The notes under the pieces were generated by a model. The model ran no database searches, was not told where the DNA came from, and saw only the letters and a program-made list of their open reading frames with translations. A program made the translations under genes and the position numbers. From contig SFDE01000037.1 of NCBI GenBank assembly GCA_004558805.1, positions 1-8,200 of the forward strand: DNA of 8,200 nucleotides. The letters run 5' to 3'. This DNA is from Faecalibacterium prausnitzii. Lineage in GTDB: Bacteria > Bacillota > Clostridia > Oscillospirales > Ruminococcaceae. Below, one piece after another: positions 1-4,253 of the stretch. How positions within the stretch are numbered: position 1 is the stretch's first letter; each line of letters opens with the position of its first letter.

Positions 1-596
1 GGCAGCTGCTTGTGGTGCTTGACGTTGTTGATCATCAGGGGGATCAGCTTCTCCGGGAACTGGTAGGGACCGTAGTTGTTGGAGCAGCGGGTGATGTTCA
101 CCGGCATGCCGTAGGTGTCATGGAATGCCATGACGAACATATCGGCGCTTGCCTTGGAGGAGGAGTAGGGGCTGTGGGGGCACAGAGGAGTGGTCTCCAT
201 AAAGAAGCCCTCGGCGCCCAGAGCGCCGTAGACCTCATCCGTGGACACCTGCAGGTATTTTTTGCCTTCCTTCCAGGTCTTGGCGTCGGCGTCGTACCAT
301 GCTTCCTTGGCACGCTGCAGCAGGTTGACGGTGCCCATGACGTTGCTCTGGACAAAGATCTCCGGGTTCTTGATGGAGCGGTCCACATGGCTCTCGGCAG
401 CAAAGTTGATAACGTAGTCGAAATCATACTTTGCAAACAGGCTCTCCACCAGCTCCTTGTCGCAGATGTCGCCCTGCACGAACACATGGCGGGGGTCCCC
501 CTCCACGTCCTTCAGGTTTTCCAGATTGCCGGCGTAGGTCAGCTTATCCAGATTGACCAGCAGGATCTCCGGGTACTTTTTGAGCATATAATGCAC
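1..596 (-). CDS. rmlB: dTDP-glucose 4,6-dehydratase RmlB, 5'-truncated and cut by the window edge
   Basis: RmlB converts dTDP-glucose to dTDP-4-keto-6-deoxyglucose with bound NAD, the second step of dTDP-L-rhamnose synthesis, in the cytosol. From a GTG at 594-596, 198 codons are visible before the gene runs off the left edge. Family hallmarks are clear: NLDKLTYAGNLENL (residues 15-28), NFAAESHVDRS (64-74), the catalytic STDE (118-121), and YSSSK (144-148), the Y-x3-K of the short-chain dehydrogenase fold, then RCSNNYGPYQ. The normal N-terminus, with beta-1 and the TGGAGFIG NAD-binding loop, is absent: an in-frame TGA lies at 606-608, and none of the three upstream frames contains that motif. 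GTG 596 and ATG 587 are the only early in-frame starts. It follows rmlD in the same direction but is separated by a palindromic element. The fold assignment is secure. As it stands the product should not bind NAD, so this is probably a pseudogene unless the assembly is wrong. Confidence 0.9.
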   Translation of the reverse strand, partial: MHYMLKKYPEILLVNLDKLTYAGNLENLKDVEGDPRHVFVQGDICDKELVESLFAKYDFDYVINFAAESHVDRSIKNPEIFVQSNVMGTVNLLQRAKEAWYDADAKTWKEGKKYLQVSTDEVYGALGAEGFFMETTPLCPHSPYSSSKASADMFVMAFHDTYGMPVNITRCSNNYGPYQFPEKLIPLMINNVKHHKQL

Positions 597-602
597 ATAT
601 CT

Positions 603-607
603 TCCTC
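603..607 (-). promoter_or_regulatory. Shine-Dalgarno GAGGA before rmlB remnant
   Basis: GAGGA lies 6 bases before GTG 596, the in-frame start of the truncated rmlB, and 4 bases before ATG 598, which is out of frame and gives only a 19-codon peptide. It may be the original rmlB ribosome binding site left in place after the 5' coding region was lost. Which start, if any, is used cannot be told from sequence. Confidence 0.5.
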
Positions 608-623
608 AAATCTATTTGTTGCC

Positions 624-735
624 CTGCGCCCTCATCCGTCATTGCTGCGCAATGCCACCTTCCCCCGTCCGGGGGAAGGCTTCTCCGCTCCGGGAGATGG
701 CACAAAGAGCCAAAAGGTGACCGATGAGGGTGCAG
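624..735. repeat. Palindromic repeat element (MITE-like) between rmlD and rmlB
   Basis: The element is about 112 bases long and non-coding. Its ends form an 18-base inverted repeat with two mismatches: 624-641 (core CCCTCATCCGTCA) against 718-735 (core TGACCGATGAGGG). Inside are CATTGC/GCAATG (640-645/649-654), a 9-bp stem CCTTCCCCC/GGGGGAAGG with a 4-base loop (658-666/671-679), and a TGGC/GCCA stem (698-701/709-712). The segment GCTCCGGG...TGGCAC..AAG.GCCA recurs at 3254-3281 in the same orientation, so this is one of a family. No clear target-site duplication flanks it. In the rml transcript it would fold strongly and could lower expression of rmlB. Whether it moves is inference. Confidence 0.8.
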
Positions 736-745
736 CCTTATTGAA

Positions 746-1663
746 TCAGTCTTTCATCCCGTTGTCGCCGTCCCAGTGAGTGAAGAAGCAGGTCAAAGCG
801 TCCTTCCAGCCCCGGACGTCGTTGCCCACGGTGCAGCGGAGCATCCGGTTGTCCAGAGCGCTCCACTTGGGGCGGTCAGCGCTGTCCGGGTGCTTTGCCT
901 TGTACTCCTCGCTGGTGCAGGGCGCCACAGTGGCGTCCACGCCGGACAGGCGGATGATCTCGGATGCAAAATCATACCAGGAGCAGACTCCCTCGCCGGT
1001 GCAGTGGTACAGACCATATTCGTGGGTGACGCAGAGCTGCAGGATCTCGTGTGCCAAGTCCACGGCGTTGGTGGGGTTGCCCCGCTGGTCGTTGACCACC
1101 TCCAGCTTACCAAACTTTTTGCCGGCATTTACGATGGTCTTGACAAAGTTTTTGCCGTAGTAGCTGTAAAGCCATGCGGTACGGACGATGAAGTGCCGGT
1201 GGCAGAACCGCTCCACGTACTTTTCGCCCATGAGCTTGGTGGAGCCGTAGGCGCTGATGGGACCGGGCAGGGTGGCTTCGTCCTGAGGGATGCCGCCATT
1301 CTCCCTGCCGGAGAACACATAGTCGGTGGAAACGTGGACCAGCCGTGCCCCGGTCTTTTCTGCCGCCTGCGCCAGATTCCGGGGACCCAGAGCGTTTGCC
1401 TTAAAGGCGGTGTCGTGGTTCACCTCGCAGCCGTCCACGTTGGTGTAGGCGGCGCAGTTGATGATGACGTCCGGGCGGTTGCGGCGGACGAACTCGTCCA
1501 CCATCTTATAGTTGGAGATATCCAGCTCCGGCAGGTCCACCGGCAGCACGGTGGCGTTCATCAGCTTTTCCGGGATGGGTCCGATCTCGCTGCGACCCTC
1601 CCGCAGCTGCTTGAGGATCTCGGTGCCCAGCTGCCCTTTGCAGCCGGTAACAATGATTTTCAT
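746..1663 (-). CDS. rmlD: dTDP-4-dehydrorhamnose reductase RmlD
   Basis: This enzyme reduces dTDP-6-deoxy-L-lyxo-4-hexulose to dTDP-L-rhamnose using NAD(P)H, the last step of the pathway, in the cytosol. The 305-residue protein is near the usual family length (about 280-300). It shows the Rossmann motif TGCKGQLG at residues 6-13, NCAAYTNVDGCE (69-80), STDYVFSG (112-119), and the catalytic YGSTK (139-143). The C-terminal half has the substrate-side RTAWLYS (161-167) and NPTNAVDLA. The ATG at 1663 has AGGAG seven bases upstream, a clear Shine-Dalgarno. It begins 21 bases after rmlA ends, so the two are surely co-transcribed. Downstream the palindromic element separates it from the rmlB remnant. 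The gene looks intact. Confidence 0.96.
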   Translation of the reverse strand: MKIIVTGCKGQLGTEILKQLREGRSEIGPIPEKLMNATVLPVDLPELDISNYKMVDEFVRRNRPDVIINCAAYTNVDGCEVNHDTAFKANALGPRNLAQAAEKTGARLVHVSTDYVFSGRENGGIPQDEATLPGPISAYGSTKLMGEKYVERFCHRHFIVRTAWLYSYYGKNFVKTIVNAGKKFGKLEVVNDQRGNPTNAVDLAHEILQLCVTHEYGLYHCTGEGVCSWYDFASEIIRLSGVDATVAPCTSEEYKAKHPDSADRPKWSALDNRMLRCTVGNDVRGWKDALTCFFTHWDGDNGMKD

Positions 1664-1684
1664 AACAGGTCTCCTCGTTTGTGA

Positions 1685-2572
1685 TCAATAACGCAGTTTG
1701 CCGTCTGCCACGTTCTTCAGGTGCTGCCCGTAGGGGCTCTTGCCGTAGCGCTGGGCGCTTTCCAGCAGGGTGTCCCGGTCGATCCAGCCATACTTGAAGG
1801 CGATCTCCTCCGGGGCGCTGATCTTGATGCCCTGACGCTTCTCGATCATCCGCACAAAGTCCGCTGCATCCACCAGACTGTCCATAGTACCGGTGTCCAG
1901 CCATGCAAAGCCGCGGCCCAGCAGCTGCACATCCAGTTCATCCTGCTTCAGATACATATCGTTGAGGGTGGTGATCTCCAGCTCGCCGCGGGCAGAGGGC
2001 TTTACCTGCTTTGCCATCTTTACCACGTCCTTGTTGTAGAAATACAGACCGGTGATGGCGTAGTTGGACTTGGGGTGCTGGGGCTTTTCTTCCACGCTGA
2101 GCACCTTGCCGTCCTTATCGAACTCCACGATGCCAAAGCGCTCCGGGTCCGGTACATAGTAGCCGAACACGGTGCAGCGACCTCTGGTCTCAGCGTTGGT
2201 GACGGCGGTCTTGAGGATCTTGGAGAAGCCGTTGCCATAGAAGATGTTATCGCCAAGGATCATGGCGCAGCAGTCGTCCCCAATGAACTCCTCACCCAGA
2301 AGGAAAGCCTGTGCCAGACCGTCCGGAGAGGGCTGCACCTTGTACTGCAGATGGATGCCGTACTGGCTGCCATCCCCCAGCAGCGCCTCAAACCGGGGCG
2401 TATCGGTGGGGGTAGAAATGATGAGGATATCCTGGATGCCTGCCAGCATCAGGGTAGACAGGGGGTAGTAGATCATAGGCTTGTCGTAGACCGGCAGCAG
2501 CTGTTTGCTGGTGACCATGGTCAGCGGGTAAAGTCGGGTGCCGGCACCGCCGGCGAGAATAATGCCTTTCAT
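1685..2572 (-). CDS. rmlA: Glucose-1-phosphate thymidylyltransferase RmlA
   Basis: RmlA joins glucose-1-phosphate and dTTP to give dTDP-glucose and pyrophosphate, the first and feedback-regulated step of dTDP-rhamnose synthesis. The 295 residues match the family length. The nucleotidyltransferase signature LAGGAGTRLYPLT (6-18) with SKQLLP (22-27) is present, then QPSPDGLAQA (80-89), the metal-binding GDN (107-109), EEKP (161-164), GLYFY (175-179), RGELEITTLND (195-205) and WLDTGT (224-229). I chose ATG 2572 because AGGAG stands nine bases upstream and the family starts at MKGIILAGG. An upstream in-frame ATG at 2596 would add eight unlikely residues. It is the first gene after the promoter at 2700-2728, with a leader of about 120 bases. 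The gene looks intact. Confidence 0.96.
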   Translation of the reverse strand: MKGIILAGGAGTRLYPLTMVTSKQLLPVYDKPMIYYPLSTLMLAGIQDILIISTPTDTPRFEALLGDGSQYGIHLQYKVQPSPDGLAQAFLLGEEFIGDDCCAMILGDNIFYGNGFSKILKTAVTNAETRGRCTVFGYYVPDPERFGIVEFDKDGKVLSVEEKPQHPKSNYAITGLYFYNKDVVKMAKQVKPSARGELEITTLNDMYLKQDELDVQLLGRGFAWLDTGTMDSLVDAADFVRMIEKRQGIKISAPEEIAFKYGWIDRDTLLESAQRYGKSPYGQHLKNVADGKLRY

Positions 2573-2699
2573 ACTTGTGCACTCCTTTTTTCTCATAAAA
2601 AGATGTGCAGCTTAATTCAAAGCGGAGCTGCGTCCGCTGTAAACAGATTCAGGGACCGTCTCCCCTGCCCAAAGGCAAAAGAGGATAGCGGCTCACTTT

Positions 2700-2728
2700 A
2701 TTTTACTATCAATTCACATAAAATGCAA
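2700..2728 (-). promoter_or_regulatory. Sigma-A-type promoter of rmlA-rmlD-rmlB
   Basis: Reading on the minus strand, TTGCAT (2723-2728) is followed by exactly 17 bases and TAAAAT (2700-2705). Transcription should start near 2693, giving a leader of about 120 bases before rmlA. The leader contains a short GCGGA/TCCGC stem but no recognisable riboswitch or convincing terminator. Confidence 0.75.
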
Positions 2729-2884
2729 GGAGGAATGATATCCTGCTGCCACAGAAATGCTGTGCCGATGCAGCGGGGGGCGGTACGGCGCTTTTTTACG
2801 GGGGCGTAAGGGCAGGCGGCATCTGCAGCGGTGCTGCAGGGGCAGCTTTCTGTTTGCCGCCAACGGCTGGGACGCTCCGCTGGG

Positions 2885-2930
2885 CCAGAGGTGGGGAGGG
2901 GTGTTCCGACTCCCCCCTCCCTACCTCTGG
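2885..2930. repeat. 17-bp imperfect inverted repeat
   Basis: The left arm 2885-2901 (CCAGAGGTGGGGAGGGG) pairs with 2914-2930, with one G-T wobble, around a 12-base loop. There is no T tract on either side, so it is not a standard terminator. It begins the hairpin cluster of this spacer. Confidence 0.7.
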
Positions 2931-2951
2931 ACTCCACCCTCCCCGCAACGG

Positions 2952-3057
2952 GTCAAGGGCTGCTCGCCCTTGACAAGCCCAAAGCAGTGGGCTCCACCGG
3001 AAAAAACTGAAGATTCACGCCTCTTCGGCGTGAAGATCTTTTAACCGTTTTTTCCGG
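2952..3057. repeat. Run of three consecutive hairpins
   Basis: Three stems follow each other with almost no spacing. GTCAAGGGC/GCCCTTGAC (2952-2960/2966-2974) is a perfect 9-bp stem. AGCCCA/TGGGCT (2976-2981/2988-2993) is a 6-bp stem. A long two-part hairpin has outer arms CCGGAAAAAAC/GTTTTTTCCGG (2997-3007/3047-3057) and inner stem TTCACGCC/GGCGTGAA (3014-3021/3027-3034). The arrangement resembles a structured RNA or a folded mobile repeat. I do not recognise a named family. Confidence 0.65.
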
Positions 3058-3080
3058 CTCCGCCGATCTATTCCCCCCGT

Positions 3081-3327
3081 GACGGAGAGGGTCTACTCCT
3101 CAGCAAGAGTTCTCGCCCTCTCAGTCAAAGCCTAACGGCTTTGCCAGCTCTCCCAAAGGGAGAGCCTCTGGCGAAACCGCACACTTTGCACTTGAACCGA
3201 CAACTTTACCGCTATACCAAGGGCTCCCCCCCCCTTTGGGGAAAGACTCCCCCGCTCCGGGGGAGGTGGCACGAAGTGCCAGAAGGGGAACAGGTGGCTG
3301 CGACCGTAGGGAGCAGACGGATGAGGG
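3081..3327. repeat. Compound palindromic repeat element
   Basis: GACGGAGAGGG (3081-3091) and CCCTCTCAGTC (3116-3126) form an 11-base inverted repeat with one mismatch. After it come CAAAGCC/GGCTTTG (3126-3132/3137-3143), GCTCTCCC/GGGAGAGC with a 3-base loop (3147-3154/3158-3165), CTCCCCC/GGGGGAG (3247-3253/3259-3265) and TGGCAC/GTGCCA (3267-3272/3276-3281). The right end GACGGATGAGGG (3316-3327) is the same terminal motif as in the 624-735 element. CCCTCTCAGTC and CCCTCATCCGTC are similar, so 3116-3327 may be one element or two fused or nested ones. The boundaries are uncertain. Confidence 0.65.
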
Positions 3328-3330
3328 TTT

Positions 3331-3371
3331 GCCTGCTTTCCGCAGCGCCGCCGCTTCCGCAGGAAGCAGGC
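3331..3371. repeat. Inverted repeat next to the compound element
   Basis: GCCTGCTT (3331-3338) pairs with AAGCAGGC (3364-3371), and TCC/GGA extends the stem past a bulged T. The 20-odd base interior is GC-rich. No T tract follows, so a terminator role is not supported. Confidence 0.5.
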
Positions 3372-3408
3372 GCTGCAAATGCCGTTCCCGGTCACGACCC
3401 TTCCTGTG

Positions 3409-3449
3409 AAAATGGAATACCGGAGCGTCCGCAGACGCTCCGGTATTCC
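3409..3449 (-). terminator. Rho-independent terminator of the glycosyltransferase operon
   Basis: A perfect 16-bp stem (3414-3429 with 3434-3449) has a 4-base loop and is followed on the minus strand by ATTTT. It begins 13 bases after the stop of the short glycosyltransferase. A/T-rich sequence on the other side could let it act in both directions. Confidence 0.85.
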
Positions 3450-3462
3450 GAAATTTAAAAAT

Positions 3463-4230
3463 CTATTTCCGCTGAATATGCCCAGAGCTAAGCGGAGGGC
3501 ATTTTAAGCTGCGGTGTGCCGCCCGGTGCCACGCATGGATGGCGGTGTACTGGGGCACCAGATACGCCTTGCCCCGGGTGCGCATCTTCTGGGTCAGGTC
3601 TGCGTCCTCCACATACATGAAGTAGTCCTCGTCAAAGCCCCCCACTGCCTTGAACACCTCCGTATCCACCGCCGAGAAGCTGCCGGTGCAGAACTCGATC
3701 TCGGTGGGCTGGGTCAGGTCCGCCTCTGCCATCAGATAGTGCTCATTGCACTTTGCCCAAAACTTCAGGCAGGGCAGCTGCCGGTACACCATGGCACGGA
3801 CACTGCACCGGCGCAGGGGCAGGCGCTGGGGTCTGCCGTCCGGGAACACCAGCCCCGGGCGGGTCATCACCACACCGGGATGCTGCTCCATCCAGTCCGC
3901 CAGATCGCTGAGGGTATCTGCAGTGAGCTGGATATCCGGGTTCAGAATAAAGTGCACCCGGCTGTGCAGCAGGGACAGCACCGTGTTGTGTCCGGTGCCA
4001 AAGCCGCCGTTTTCCAGCCGCCGCAGCACCTCCACCTTCTGCCCCGGGCAGGTGCGCAGGGTGCCGTCTGCAGCGGCGGCGGCAAGGGTCTCCCCGCTGC
4101 CGTCGGGGCTGGCGTTGTCCACCAGATACAGGGTCAGAGGGTAGCGGCAGGTGTGGTCCAGCACGGTCTGTGCCGCCTGCAGCGCCTCCTGCGCCCCGTT
4201 ATATACTACGATACAAGCCGATAACTCCAC
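3463..4230 (-). CDS. Family 2 glycosyltransferase, WbbL/rhamnosyltransferase-like
   Basis: A cytosolic GT-A enzyme of 255 residues that should transfer one sugar, quite possibly rhamnose, to a lipid-linked or growing surface glycan. Visible motifs: the N-terminal strand SACIVVYNG (4-12), LVDNAS with Asp38, ENGGFGTGHN (73-82), NPD (97-99) at the metal-binding DxD position, CTGSF (181-185), and FDEDYFMYVEDADL (199-212) carrying the acidic catalytic cluster, then HAWHR (232-236). I place the start at GTG 4230 because AGGAAGG lies seven bases upstream. GTG 4257, overlapping the previous stop, lacks a usable ribosome binding site. It follows the large glycosyltransferase by 23 bases. The tail after HRSLK is only about 14 residues and lacks the hydrophobic and basic end usual in WbbL-like proteins, so a late truncation is possible. 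The sugar donor is inferred from the nearby rml genes only. Confidence 0.88.
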   Translation of the reverse strand: MELSACIVVYNGAQEALQAAQTVLDHTCRYPLTLYLVDNASPDGSGETLAAAAADGTLRTCPGQKVEVLRRLENGGFGTGHNTVLSLLHSRVHFILNPDIQLTADTLSDLADWMEQHPGVVMTRPGLVFPDGRPQRLPLRRCSVRAMVYRQLPCLKFWAKCNEHYLMAEADLTQPTEIEFCTGSFSAVDTEVFKAVGGFDEDYFMYVEDADLTQKMRTRGKAYLVPQYTAIHAWHRAAHRSLKCPPLSSGHIQRK

Positions 4231-4237
4231 TGGGTTC

Positions 4238-4246
4238 CCTTCCTTT
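4238..4246 (-). promoter_or_regulatory. Shine-Dalgarno AAAGGAAGG deciding the GTG start
   Basis: On the minus strand this purine run ends seven bases before GTG 4230. It makes 4230 the preferred start of the short glycosyltransferase over GTG 4257, whose upstream sequence has GGA directly abutting the codon. Confidence 0.6.
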
Positions 4247-4253
4247 CTGCCGG

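Larger units (their letters stand above)
2729..3408. other. Gene-free spacer filled with hairpins and repeats
   Basis: No frame here looks coding: the short open frames lack recognisable motifs and most run through palindromes. From 2740 to 2884 there is GC-rich sequence with only a small CTGCAGC/GCTGCAG palindrome. From 2885 on come the hairpin at 2885-2930, the hairpin run at 2952-3057, the compound element at 3081-3327 and the inverted repeat at 3331-3371. The spacer separates the glycosyltransferase terminator from the rml promoter. Confidence 0.7.

Noticed and set aside
12..779. Long plus-strand open frame opposite rmlB
   Set aside because: It mirrors the GC-rich codons of rmlB, runs on through the palindromic element, and has no recognisable domain or ribosome binding site.
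2573..2693. Possible riboswitch or attenuator in the rmlA leader
   Set aside because: Only a 5-bp stem is visible, with no T tract and no known aptamer consensus.
776..2809. Plus-strand open frames opposite rmlD and rmlA
   Set aside because: Both are antisense to clear, intact rml genes and carry no family motifs. The minus-strand proteins match throughout.
2698..2937. 79-codon minus-strand frame in the spacer
   Set aside because: It crosses the rml promoter and a 17-bp palindrome, has no ribosome binding site and shows no protein-like pattern.
2885..3371. Possible CRISPR array
   Set aside because: The hairpins differ from one another. There are no equal-length spacers between identical direct repeats.
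3121..3458. Short frames on both strands in the repeat cluster
   Set aside because: They translate hairpin arms, with Pro, Arg and Gly runs, and cross the operon terminator.
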